NCBI GenBank assembly: GCA_964019425.1
Contig: OZ025800.1
Span: 755,501-819,500, forward strand
Reading direction: 5' to 3'
Length of the DNA stretch: 64,000 nt
Source: Flectonema sp. DT1601
Taxonomy: Eukaryota; Euglenozoa; Diplonemea; Diplonemida; Diplonemidae
Below the pieces are notes generated by a model. That model was not told the origin of the DNA. It worked only from the letters and a program-made list of their open reading frames with translations, and made no database searches. Of this stretch, positions 22,710 to 34,633 are shown one piece after another. The position numbers and the translations under genes are program-made. The first letter of the stretch is position 1; each line of letters begins with the position of its first letter.

Positions 22710-24756
22710 TTCCAGTTTCTGGAAGACAAAAAAAATAAAATAAAAAACTCTATCACGTATCATTATCACTATGTTAACTTAAAAATAATTATCAATTTCA
22801 AGGCAATCCGCCACTGAGGTACACTTTCCTCTTTTTTTTTTTTTTTTTAAAAATCTTTTTTTTTTTGTTGTTTTTTTTTTTTTCCCTTCGAAACTTTGAG
22901 TGGTCTTTACCCACGCATAAGCATGCCAATATTCGAATTAGATTCTCTTTTTAAAAAAAAATAAATAAAGACTCCCTGTAATGGAGAAAGAAAAAAATTA
23001 AGGCAATAAAATGATCTAAGTAAGGGACCGCACACGGGGACGGCACAAGGTCCTCCTAGCAGAGTCAAAAACAATAAATAAAAAGAAACGTGTTTTAGGG
23101 AAGTTCGATCCTATCATTGTTGCTGAATTAGTAAAACAACACAATAATATGAAGGCTTTATATTGATCCTTCCTCTGGAGGATGCTTTGCTTGTCTCGAG
23201 CACTGGATGAAATAAGCTCAACACCCACATCATCATTCTGCTTCAGCATGATTGTTACAGGTGTCTTCATACTTTGCAGATCTCAGTGTATTTTCCCTCT
23301 CCACAGACATGTTTCGTGCGAAAGAGAATTATGGCAACGCACAAAGTCAGGCGCCGATTCCATCTTTCTTATATTAAAAAGAATCCTCTATTTTTTATTT
23401 TTTGTTTTATTTTTTTGTTTTTTGTTTTTTTTGCTTGAAGAATATCTAAGTGTGAGATTGCTTTGAAAAAAAAGAGGGAAAAAAAATGAAATAAAATAAA
23501 ATAAAACATTAGCTGGAGAGAAGCCATCACCATAAAAACAGAAAAGCGAGAAAATTCTGCTTCGCAACCAGCGTTTGCAGTCATCGGTAAATTCAGTGTC
23601 TGTCTCTCAGGGCACAAGTGTATTGTATTTGGGAAGGTGAATATCTACGGATTTCTCCCCTTTTCTTTTTGTTTCTTCCAAATGGTTCGCCAAAACGTAC
23701 TTATTAGTTTCTTTTTCATTTTTTTTATTCCCTTCCCAGTAGAATACAAGCACAACACCGGCTTATCACACGCCATGTGGGTTATTTTTTTGCTTGCATG
23801 CGGCAGCATACTCCACTGACGCAGGACTCCACGTGGTTCACTTTTAAGAGAGGGACATAAACTATAGGAATTATACGCATGTGAAAAAGATAAAAAAAGG
23901 GTAGTCACGAAACACAGATAAAATAGTTACGCTACGTTCGTAACGGTAGGACACCCAACGTCGTTATCTCAATTTTTTTTTTTTTTTTTAGTTTTCGGAA
24001 TGAAATGAACACGCATAACGCTTTCACATATAGTTGTGTACAGAGGACGGAAAAAAAAAAAAAATTGCGGCTGCTGCTGAACGGTTGAAAGTGGAATCAA
24101 CCAATCGATTATTGAATCTAAACTTTTGAACAAAAAAGAAAGAAAAAAAAAAAACCCTCTCAACAGTATCGTACCTTTTTTTTCTTTTTTTTTCCCTTTC
24201 TTTTTTTTTTTTTTTTTTTTGATTGAAAAAAAAAATAATTCTTCGTCAGCTTTCGAAGAACAGATCATCTCGACTATAGTCGTAGAATCATTACAGTTTT
24301 TTTTTTAGTTTTATTCAATAGAAAAAAGAAAAAAGAAACTGGTAAAGTAGCTCAATGGGACAAAAAAAAAAGAAATCTAATTAAATTAACAGAGTCGCAG
24401 TTGATGCGAGTTTCTGTGAAAAAAAAAACCCTCACCAGCAGTCACATTTGTATTTTTTTTTGTTCGTTTTTTTTTTTTTTTTTTTCCCCTATTTCCAACG
24501 CCTTTCGTTTTTTTTCGTTCTTTTGTTTTGTAATTTGCACCTATTCCACACAAATAGGAAAATGACGTTCGTTAGCGTAGTTACCCACGCCGAATCCCGT
24601 CATAGTACAAACCAACAAAAAAGGTTATCAAAGAAAAAAAAAGAGAAAAAAGAAAAAAGAAGAAAAAAACGATTTAATTTTAAATGAAAAAAAAAAAAAA
24701 AAAAAAAAGAGAAACTTAAATCTTCGAAATAGGGGAAATATATAAACGAAATAATG
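22710..24756. other. 2-kb gene-free region
   Basis: Spacer between the kinesin and CAP-Gly genes, dominated by poly-T and poly-A tracts (for example 22832-22890, 23970-23990, 24170-24220, 24460-24490, 24685-24710). No gene or repeat copy recognised. Confidence 0.65.
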
Positions 24757-27700
24757 CTACGGGACCCTTCTTGGAATACGAGAAGAGGGTAAGCCTTGTG
24801 AATAATCGTTCGAGGTTTTCACAGGAGGAGAAGAGTGGATAAAGTTCGGTGATCCAACCGGTGAAGCGTCCTCGTGTCCGATATCAGAAATTTCATTGTG
24901 GTGTATTGGTAGTATTACTCCTTTTGTTTTAAGCATTAATAATTTATGAATTGAATTCCTCTTCAAACGATTATCACAGAGAATTGAAAGATCACTCGTA
25001 TATCCCTGAGAAGCTATTTGAAGAACACATCCGTCGACTTGACGAATCTTTTGAATTTTTTCATAAATGATCTCCTTAATAGGCTCAACAGGAGCAGGGC
25101 CAAGAGAGGTTTGAGCATGCTGTGATGAAGCAGTACGTCCACCAGCAGGACTAGGCGCACGCCTATGAGTTGACTGATGATGAATTGATGCCCCAATCGA
25201 TTGCTGCTTCATAGCATCAGCATTAAACACTAATAAACATGTTGATGTAAATCTTAAGCAAATCGGAGTTCGACTTTGTCTTGATAATTGAATACCCTTA
25301 CTTCTAAACATGGCATCATCAAGCCTGAGTCCTCCATTGAATTCATAACCGTCTATGGAGTTCAATTCCTTTGAGTCCAGCATGTCTTCTTTTGACTTCT
25401 TTATCTTACTGAGCTTTTCATTTAACCTTGCTTCCTCTTGTTTTAATTGTTGTACTCTTGTAGTCGCCTCATTCTCTTCTGACTGGAGCTCCTTTATAGC
25501 TCTGTGTTTATCCCATGCTTCCCTTTCTAAGTCAGTGAGTCTTTCGTTGTATGACTCTTGTAAGTGTTTTGCGGCATGTTTCTTATCCTGTTGTTTATTA
25601 TATTATTAAGATCGTGTGAGGATGAAAGGAATATAAAAAGCTGTTTTACATACTCCGATCTGCGCCTTTAAAATATCTAGCTGTCTGTACTTATCGTTGA
25701 CTTCAGACTGAATGACTCGATGTTGTTGTTGTACTTCTTCGGAGTTCAACTTTTCAAGCATCTCCCTCCTGATGTTATTGCAGTAATTTATTTTTGTCTT
25801 ATTTTGAATTTAAAACTGAACAGCTGCTGTAAGTCAGCAGCATTGTTGTCTTAACTTTTCTAAATTAAAGTAGTCACCATACCTTTCTTGCTCAAGAAGC
25901 GTGTCCATCTTGCGCAGCTGGCGGGTAAGATCTTGACGTTGAGTTTCACCCTGTTATTGTTTATGTTAAGTAAGTAGAGTAAAGAAATATTAATAAGATT
26001 GATTGTTCAGTTTAGTTAATTTAGTTCATGTTCACTTCACAAGATAAAATAATACCTCAGAAAGACTTTTTGTGACGTCTGCGAGCTTGCGCGTCATTTC
26101 AGCGCGATCTTCATTCTTCGCTGTGGATTCAGAGAGTTGTTCGCGGATGGTTGCATTTGATGTTTGCAGAAGTCGTAGTCGATCTTGCGTTTGCTGCAAT
26201 TGCCTGAGAGTATCCGTCCGCTCCTGTTCTGCAGAGTGCTGCATATCACGTTTAGTAAATTCGTGTTCTGCCCTTTCTGTTAGTAACTCTCTTTTGAGGC
26301 GCTCGGCTTCACTGGTTCTGACGAGCATGAGTTCATTCTTCAAGTCTTCGTTGGCGTCGGATGACATCTTCCATTCTCCGTTGATTTGTCTTTCAAAAGT
26401 AAGTTGTTTACCCTGTTCAAGTTTACCTTGTAGCTCAGTTTGTTTCTTTCGCATGCGGGTTAACTCGTTTTCTAGTAGTTTGATGCGTTCGTCTTGTCGC
26501 TTTGTATCTTCACGCTGAAGCTGAATAGTTTGTTGTTGTTGGTGGAGTGCTGAAGTAGCTGAAGCTTCTTGTAAAGCGATGTCGTCCCTGGTTTGATTCA
26601 TTGTGGCTTGAACAAGTTCTGATGCTCTTCTTTGAATAGCTCTCGATACATCAGATCCAGCAACACCTGAAGTAGGAACACCATTACTACTCTTTGGATC
26701 TTGAATCCATGAAAATGGATTTCCTTCTACTTCGATGGAAAGTTTTCTTCCAGTAGAAGCTAGCGGATTATTTAATACAAATGAAGGATGCTCTCCGAAC
26801 TGGAGCTCGCACCTCGACGGTAGTTGCACTGATCCCGATGACGGGTTCATTAGATTTCCATTTAATTTAACATCACCAAGTGGTAATAAACTTATTCTCT
26901 CACCCGCTACCTGAAATACAGCATACGGCTGAGTTGCACCATCGTCTTGTTGAGGGGAAAGGCCAGTGAGTTTCACAGAGTGGATTGAAGAGTTTTCAAA
27001 AGGAAGTGTTGAGGGGTCAGGCCAAGGGACTGCAACTTTACCAGCAGAAGCGTCATCCCAACATGAAAGTAAGTGTTGGTACTCAAAACCTTGTCCTACC
27101 TCTCTTGGGGTATTAGACTGTGACTGTGGATGACTACCTGTAGTCCTGTCAGTGCTACTTCTTCTCATCTTACCAAAAGTTGATAAAGATACTCCAAGAA
27201 CTGAACTAGATCGTAACTTTGCTGGGTGTTGTACAGCCAATGTGTTTGAGGCATTTGCTGCTGCAGGTTCTTCGTCGTCTTCGCCTTCACTCTGCTCATG
27301 CTCAATTTGAATGTAGCCGCCCTCTCTGATATTTAAAATGTCTTCTTCTGCTGTGAGTTCTGCAGCCTCCGCGTTATTAATTCTTGTATTCGCTGCATCC
27401 AGTGCACGAGAGACGCTGTCGACTAACCTTCGAGGAGTTTTGTGTCTCGCAGAATCCTTTCTTCCTCCGAGACTTGCTGATGTTGATCGACGGCGATTTG
27501 TCTTCTTGCCGGTTGTGATTTCTGCAGATCGAACTCTCTGAACCTTTCGCTGCTCTTTTTCATGGTCTTCTTCTTTGAGAAGCGTGTGAGCCAAGTCTCT
27601 TCCCCACTCGTTGGGTTTTGATCCCCGCAGATGCTCAGCTACTTCAATATCTTTGAATCCAAAAGCAAGTGTTGGCTGCATGAATGATGGAGTTCTCTTG

Positions 27701-29214
27701 ACACCAAAACCTGATGCACGTCTCTCTAGAGAGTTGTCTTGTGTAGAACTTCTTTTACGCTGTTTACCACTCGTGCTATTCGATGGAGACTTTGGTGGCG
27801 AGTAGTTGGCATCATCAGCTGCGAGTGCAGCGTACGATGAGATTGAAGTAACAAAAGTAAATCCGTCCTTCAAAAACCAAATGAAAGGTTGATTATATGC
27901 TGTCTCTGTCTGTAAGAATGCAACACTTGCCCATAATGCTGATGGAGTACCTCTGTGACAAATAGCTGCTTCACCCTGTCCTGCTGCCGCTGTAATACTT
28001 CCATATAAGGATGATCCCTGCTGGAGTTGCTTATTAAGTTCTCGTATCTGAGAGCGAAGGTCTCTTATAATTCTTCTGTTTGACGCCCGTTTGTTAACTG
28101 AAGGAACGTTCTTAATCAATTTCACCCTTTCGGCGTAGCGAAGGGTAGTAAGAGTTTCTTCGTAATTTATCAAACACGGACTTAGTGTGGCCAACATGAC
28201 TGTTCTTGAATTTCCACCTAAATTATCCTTCAGCAACCAAGTAAGCGTACTGTCTCTATAAGGGACGTAGTTTCCATCAGTCTGAACTGACGGGTCATTG
28301 ATGTCGGCAAGGCGCTTAATTACCATACCCAGAGAAGTTAAACTTTTATTGATATTAATTCCTTCCTTTAGTGTGTCTCCCTCAGTACCAGCTTTGTTGG
28401 TACGTTCACTTCCTGCTAAGTCGACGAGGTTCACGCGACTGATCCATTCGGTTGAGTCACCGGTCTTCTTATCAAACTCACTTTTTGTTATAGTTAAACA
28501 AAATACTGCATGGGATCTTGATGAACGGTCGTTCATCTTAGTACGAGAAGTATGTCTCGTTTTGTTACCTAATCTCATGAGTTCCGCAACTTGTAGATAA
28601 TGTGATACCTCAATGGCGCTTAAGTTTTCAACGTATGGTCCTGCCTTTGGATCCTCACGTGGCCTTAAGGAGTCATTAGTCGCAGGGTCTAACAGACAGT
28701 AGACTTTCTCATTATAAATTTCGTAGTAACTCATCTCTACTCTGAATGAGATCCGTTCTGCTTTTGAAACTTCCGAATTAATTTGATCAAACAACGCCTT
28801 ACACATTCTCGGTGTCAGCCCAGTACTTGCAATAAACCTCGCGTGGTCGCTGTGTGGTGAAGGGGGTCCCATCATCGTGTAAGTCTTCCCAGAAGATGTT
28901 TGTCCATAGGCGAATATGCAAGCATTGTATCCAGATAAGGCGTGTTTTAATTGTGCAGCAGCAACATCTTCATAGATTTTATTTTGAGAAGCGAAGTTCT
29001 TCTCATTGCTGTCACCAATCGACCAGTAGTTGTAATCAAAGTGAAACTTCTTCTTCGCTCCTGTCGCCGGATCGATTAGCGTCGTTGACCGTTCAGAGTA
29101 ATTCATCGCCAGAGTCAGTTGTCCGAGAGAACCACCACGATCTTCCTCCTGCGGGGTTAGTGGTCTCGCACGTACAGCCACAACGACATTTGTCGCGCCG
29201 AATGAGCTTGCCAT
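24757..29214 (-). CDS. Kinesin-3-like motor protein with FHA domain, four exons
   Basis: Exons are 29214-26056, 25950-25883, 25768-25654 and 25587-24757, with introns of 105, 114 and 66 bases (donors GTATT/GTATG, acceptors acag/atcag). Frames join exactly to give 1390 aa. The motor is N-terminal (about 1-380): P-loop GQTSSGKT at 104-111, NDRSSRSHAVF (switch I), VDLAGSERT (switch II), and YAERVKLIKN before the neck. A Ser-rich linker with basic patches follows. An FHA-like region around 750-870 contains the RCELQFGEHPSFVLNN stretch. A long coiled coil follows from about 900 to 1180, then a Ser/Pro-rich tail. An N-terminal motor plus FHA defines kinesin-3 (Unc104/KIF1), plus-end-directed transport along microtubules. 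No PH domain is evident at the tail. An acceptor (ttctcag) lies 32 bases before the start. Confidence 0.92.
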
Positions 29215-29492
29215 GTTGATGAGATGACACCCCCCGACGTGTATTACTGAGAAGAAATGATGTAAAATAAAAAATAAACTTCTCAACTAGAATGTGACCT
29301 GACGACATCATTATATTTTCACAATAGATCGCTGTTTACGAGGGAAGAAACAAAAAGCATTCGATACTTCAGAAGAGTTCGTTAAAAAGACTCATGCACA
29401 GCACGTGTAACAATTGCTTCGCTTCGTTTTGGTAAATATACGTCGATGAATATCAAAGTGTAAAGTAAGGGTAATAAATACATATTTTTTTT

Positions 29493-30662
29493 TTATAAAG
29501 AAAGAGAAGCAATCAACTGCTCTGTAAGATACTCATCGTCAATACTGAGAGGTGCTCCAGTACATCCGATAGCTTTGAGATGATTGAAATGTTTAACAGA
29601 ATCTTGAAGATCAACTGTTCCAAGCTGTCTAGGAAAATGATTAGGATCACAACCAGTGATGAGTGATGAAAGAGTACATCCCATAATAACAGATGGATGA
29701 CCAAGTGGAGGAAGAAGTGATTCAGAAGAAACCCATCTCTTTGGAGCATATAATATCTCTGTCTTCACTGATGATAGTCTAATTGGACCAGCTTCTGTAG
29801 CGACTACATCGTGTTGATTCTTCATTCGATTCCACATGTCATTTGTGTTAAAGATATGTGGGGCTGAGTCATCTATTACAATAGTTCCTTTTTGAAGTTT
29901 CTCAACGCTCAAAATACCTCCAATATTCGTAGCCCCTACGATGATGCTGCTTCTGTACACCTCACTGTTAACAGAAGCACCCGCAGTACTACAAGCAATT
30001 GTAACTTTGCCGTTATAACCTAAAACCGTTGTTATTTCTTCTTTAAGACTTTGAAGATCATGCTCACGTTGAGTAACATCACATAAAATAATTTCTTTTG
30101 AATGCGGCAATACGGTTACGACAAGTCGAAGAGCTGCAGCACCAATTGAACCCAAACCAATGAACGATAAGACTTCGGTTGATATGGCTCTTGAGAATAA
30201 TTCTACAGAATAAAGAATATTAATTGCAATACATGCCGTGGTTGTTGCATGACCAGTAGTGATAATCGGAGGTGATTGGTTCAATAGATCTGCTCCATGA
30301 GACGTTGCTGACGGGATCAAACCTGTCAAAGAGATACATTTAATTGAAAGACTATGAGCAAGTCGCATGGCATCGTCGATTAATTTTGTTATGTTGCAGC
30401 CTTCGTCGAATATCTCACTTTCGAATCTTGGTAGAATTAAAGTTGCTATCTTTCCGATTCCTTCAATTTCTGTTACACTCCCAACGAATACGGATTCCTC
30501 AAGGTACTTCTTCTTAACTATCTGTCTACCTTCTTCACTGTCAACCATTGAGTCATTTAGGTACCCCAATGCTCCTCCCACAACACCTGTAATCTCACCT
30601 ACAAGTATTTGATACACTAGACTCGTATCAGTTTGTGTTCTGTATCCTACTCCCTTCGTCAT
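29493..30662 (-). CDS. Acyl-ACP reductase-like (aldehyde-forming) Rossmann enzyme
   Basis: A single-exon 389-aa protein. It matches, by recall, the layout of cyanobacterial long-chain acyl-[ACP] reductase (AAR): an N-terminal segment ending SLTGLIPSAT, then TTGHATTTACIA (cyanobacterial TTGNTHTAY), then a Rossmann motif FIGLGSIGAAALRL near 167-180, TIVIDDSAPHIFN near 260-272, and MGCTLSSLITG around 327-337. The Cys at 329 aligns with the catalytic Cys of AAR. Family enzymes use NADPH to turn fatty acyl-ACP or acyl-CoA into a fatty aldehyde, an entry to alkanes, wax esters or ether lipids. The substrate here is unknown. No obvious targeting peptide. An acceptor (attaacag) lies 21 bases before the ATG, and codon use looks like its neighbours. 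A related glutamyl-tRNA-reductase/shikimate-dehydrogenase-like enzyme is the alternative. Confidence 0.7.
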   Translation of the reverse strand: MTKGVGYRTQTDTSLVYQILVGEITGVVGGALGYLNDSMVDSEEGRQIVKKKYLEESVFVGSVTEIEGIGKIATLILPRFESEIFDEGCNITKLIDDAMRLAHSLSIKCISLTGLIPSATSHGADLLNQSPPIITTGHATTTACIAINILYSVELFSRAISTEVLSFIGLGSIGAAALRLVVTVLPHSKEIILCDVTQREHDLQSLKEEITTVLGYNGKVTIACSTAGASVNSEVYRSSIIVGATNIGGILSVEKLQKGTIVIDDSAPHIFNTNDMWNRMKNQHDVVATEAGPIRLSSVKTEILYAPKRWVSSESLLPPLGHPSVIMGCTLSSLITGCDPNHFPRQLGTVDLQDSVKHFNHLKAIGCTGAPLSIDDEYLTEQLIASLSL

Positions 30663-31446
30663 TTTCTTATAGAGATGAGTTCTCTGTTAATATAAGTTGA
30701 GAAAGTCAAAACCTCTGCAGAAGCTCACATTATTCAGAACTACAACCGCGAGACTCTCACAGGCTATAAAGTTAACTATCCTCATTGCCTTTACCTGTTT
30801 CATATTTTAGAAATCTCTTGTAATAGTTCTGAAAGTGTAGTGAAGTTAGTACCAGCAGTAGCCATGCATGTCACTAAAAGAGAGCAAAATAGGTATGAAA
30901 AAAAGTGTGGGGAGAGTGAAAAGGAAAAAAAAAAACGGTGGGAGAAAATAGAACAACAAGAATCCTACCAAAATAGGGGATTTGTTGGAGTCTTTAAGTG
31001 TACTAACTACAGTGGAAACAACGATCAATTTAATATTTGGAATGAATAAGTTTTTTTTTTTTTTTTTTTTTTTTTCCTTTTGTAACTAATTTTTAAAATG
31101 AAGAAAACGCAATAGCTGTAAGAACAAATGTTGTCTTACATGGGACACTCGAAAAAAAAAGGTTATTGAAAACGATATTATGAAGCGACCTGCTGTTTTT
31201 CTAATTAGTTGGCTAATAAAGTCCCAAACTAGTGGTAACCTACACCAATAGAAGATTCAATCACGGGGATTATTTTATAACTTCAGACTCATTATCCCAG
31301 CTGTCCACCTTTGTCAGCGTCTGAACTAAGGTTGAAAAAACAACAACAAAAGAAAATGTGTTGACTATTTGTAACCGTTCGAGTATAATTATAGCAATAT
31401 AAATATATGTATCAAAAAGTTAACTAATATGAACATTAAAACTGTT

Positions 31447-32250
31447 GACTAAAGGTAATGTTAGTATAGGTAAACACACTTAAATATCCAATGTGTCTAA
31501 CTTATCCATATGATTGTCTTTTTTTTTCCATGTTGTCATTCAGTGCAGCACGGAATTCTTCAAATAGACTAGATGATATGGGGAGGGGGGAGGGGGGGAG
31601 AGCAGGGAGTAACAAATAAAATATCAATTCTATTTGTTTAAAAAATTTTCTTCATATGAAATAATCAAAGAAAAACCACAAAGATTGGGCAACACGAATA
31701 ATAAAACTGGTTTGTAAGAAGCAGAATCAACAGGGTGTTGATGAGTTAGAATATGACTTTATTAGCCTCTTGATGTTAAGATTACAAGTTGACACGCGAC
31801 ATGTTTCTTGACACAGAAAGCTTTTGAGTCCACGAGGTCGATGACCCTTCGTAGATTCCTCAGCCGAAACTATGAAAGAGCCACACGTGTTGTGGTGCTG
31901 ACTAACCAGTCCATATATGTAGGGGGTTACTTGATACTAATATTAAATGGAAAGCAACTTGAAACTGGCAAAAACTAGAATAGGGTTCGGCCAAACCTGG
32001 TTGCAATATAAGAAATCAACAGTTGGTATGGATAAAAATGCCATATGTGCTGTCGAATATAGGGATTCGGGGGCCACGTACTACAGGTTGAGTTGGGGGG
32101 GTAAAGTATCTACTTATTCTTTTTTTGGGGGTAGAACAGGGTCTTCAGGCTATTTTCTGAGTATATTTAAGAAAAATTAAATATCTGGATTGCATCAGAG
32201 CTAACTAAACGCTAGTTATGATACAGGTGACTAAAGGTAATGTTAGTATA
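31447..32250 (+). repeat. 22-base direct repeat pair flanking repeat A copy 3
   Basis: gactaaaggtaatgttagta (continuing ta) occurs at 31447-31468 and again at 32229-32250, 782 bases apart and in the same orientation, bracketing the family A copy at 31926-32092. Confidence 0.75.
31926..32092 (+). repeat. Interspersed repeat family A, copy 3
   Basis: Same orientation as copy 1, starting gttacttgatactaat after a G run and ending caggttgag before ttgggggggtaaagtatc. The right flank repeats the G-run-TAA-x-x-TATC pattern seen at family A starts. It is slightly more diverged than copies 1 and 2. Confidence 0.85.
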
Positions 32251-32567
32251 AACAAACCGAAGAGAGGAGTAGGGAGAAAAGAATTTCAAGTGTAATCAAG
32301 GGCAACTAAATAACAATAATTCATTAAAAGATACTGTCAAAGAAACAAAGGATTAAAAAGAAAATGAGCATGGTCACAAAAAGTGTTAAAAATAAACACA
32401 GAATCGCACAGCAGAGAAAACACGAAACCTGAAGCAACGCTTCTACCCTCTTGACAAGATTCCGCATTGCAAATGAAAAAGACAAATCAAATATAAAACG
32501 TACTTGACGGAAAGATCTTTCTCGCAAAGAAAGAATCCCCTCAGTAGCTTGGCCTTTTTCAAAGAAA

Positions 32568-33316
32568 GTTAGTATTAATAATTATCAGTCAATCAAAGAA
32601 AATCAAATGCAAAAATTCGTAGGACAACGAACAAATAATGGTTGGTTTCGGGCTAAAATTGGAAAATCTTTCCTCGGACCATCCATCCCCCTTACCCAGT
32701 ATTCAAAGAAGGTAAGTTAATATTAGTATCAGCTGCGGGAGAAGTAATCGACTCCCAGCTCCCACGTTGCCCAGAGGAAAATAAGTAAAGAAAATACAAG
32801 GGAGTGGGGGGGTGGTGAAACTTTGACCAAATGTAAAAACAGTAACAACTTTAGGTATTAATATAGTATTAATAATTATCAGTCAATCAAAAAAAAAAAA
32901 AGGCAAAATTTCGTAGGACAACAAACAAGTTGGTTTTCGGGCTAAGATTAAAAACAATCTTATTAATTAATTAACTAACTATGTCGTATTAATATAGCTA
33001 TAATATGAGTTTATTATAAAAAAGTGCACTAAATTAAAATATAAAAAAAAAAAAGAAAAATGTGTTCCATAATACACTTGTAGTTTCAGGAGCCTTAATC
33101 TTATAATACTTGTCCTTCTTAGGCCTTCATCATATAGTTAGTATTAATGAATATCTATTAGTCAAAAGAAGGGGAGAGGGCGGGAAAATGCAATCGAATG
33201 CAAAAGTTCTTAGGACAACAAACAAATAAATGGTAACTATATTGTATTAATATTGTTAGTATTAATAATTATCAGTTAATCAAAAAAAAGTAAAATTTCG
33301 TAGGACAACAAAGTTG
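32568..33316 (+). repeat. Cluster of family B fragments (four copies)
   Basis: Four partial copies in the same orientation: 32568-32716 (with cggaccatc and gaaggtaag), 32866-32960, 33137-33231 and 33255-33316. Each starts near gttagtattaataattatca and includes the core cgtaggacaacaaa or its variant cttaggacaacaaac. A piece of the second half (ataatatgagtttattataa ... gtgttccataatacac) lies at 33000-33080. The array looks like partial tandem duplication or repeated insertion of one family. Confidence 0.8.
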
Positions 33317-34591
33317 GAATAGTCAGTTAGTTAGTATCATTAATTAGTTAGTGAGTAATATAAAACTAATATCAAGTACCCGACTGGAAGAAATATTCGT
33401 AGTTGTTAATCAAAGAAAAATTACGACAAAGGTGGAAAAAAAAATAAAAAAAAATCTTTTTTTCTTCCATACTGTACTATACAGCATCTTTTTTTATAAT
33501 ACGACTATATGTGCCATATGCCCATGTACCACGAAAGAAAATAGAAACCCCTGGAACAGTACCGAGGACCGTTCACCCCCCCCAGATGTCCAAAGCATTA
33601 TTGTACTGTGAGCCTACCGAAAAGGTTTAGAAGAGTACTACAAAAAATGGGCAGCACATAGCCGTATCACTCAGCAAGAAATGAAAACAAAAGGATCAGG
33701 TAAGATGACAGTCAGTTTAAGGTCATAACTGCGCCGGACAAAGAAAGGAAGGAAAGGAACGGAAGAGGGGGTGAAAATATAAGGAACAAAATTGTGTAAA
33801 TTAATATCAGAAAACTATTTCTTGTAAATGTAAAAGAAAAAAGAGAAAATAATAATTGGTTTTTATCGTGAATTTTACGTATAAAACTACTGGTAATTTA
33901 TTTATCGAGTCAAGGAAGCCAGAGACATCTGGAGAAGGCTCACACACCGTGACGAGAAGAGTCACAATTTGACCAGAAGTAAATGACTTCCCAGACCCAC
34001 CGCATGCACGAAGCAGGCAGTGTAAGAGAAGGCCAACGCCAATTTTTCGCCAATAAAATAAACTAATGGTTTCCGTAATGGACACACACGTCAACTTCCG
34101 TCGTTTTTTTTCTTTTTCCTACTCAACATCTTCGTTGTCGAGGGGGAAAAAAAAAAAGTGAAATCAGGCTGCTTCTTTGAAGAAAACAGTACCAAGAGGC
34201 CTGGCAGCTACATCAGTTTTTTTTTTTTTTTCTTTTTTTTTTTTTTTTTGTTATTTTCGACAATCAGTCGAAATTTGATGGGAGAGAGTGGGTTGCATTC
34301 GCAGATTATCTACTGCATTTAACATGCAAGCGAGAAAATAACAATCAGCGTGCAGTACCCGGTGTTTGACATAAAAAATGGAATAAACAGCACGAGACTA
34401 ACAACAACAATAAAAAAATACAATAAAAAAATAAAAAAAACAAATAACTATTGATTTTCACGCGTGGGTGGATTTTTTCCGAGTGAGGTAAAGAAACGGT
34501 AACCCACCCACAAGTTAAAATCTGCATCTGATTTTGCATCAGATAACCTTCATTTATTTTACTATAGGAGGCTTCGAAGGGAAAATTTACC

Positions 34592-34633
34592 GATAGGATT
34601 GTCCTTTCAAAAAGATGAAAGGACAATCCTATC
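34592..34633. repeat. Perfect 17-bp inverted repeat (hairpin)
   Basis: gataggattgtcctttc and its exact reverse complement gaaaggacaatcctatc are separated by eight bases (aaaaagat). A poly-A tract follows at about 34648. A perfect 17-bp stem with a small loop is far beyond chance and could fold in either DNA or RNA. Confidence 0.9.

Noticed and set aside
26072-26518. Plus-strand 148-codon Ser/Arg/Cys-rich frame
   Set aside because: Antisense shadow of the kinesin coiled coil, which has the expected frame and splice sites.
31926-32092. Possible short conserved peptide in repeat A (CAVEYxDSGATYYRLS in one frame)
   Set aside because: The frame is short, the copies differ at the nucleotide level without favouring silent sites, and no start or stop is shared; it is a DNA repeat, not a gene.
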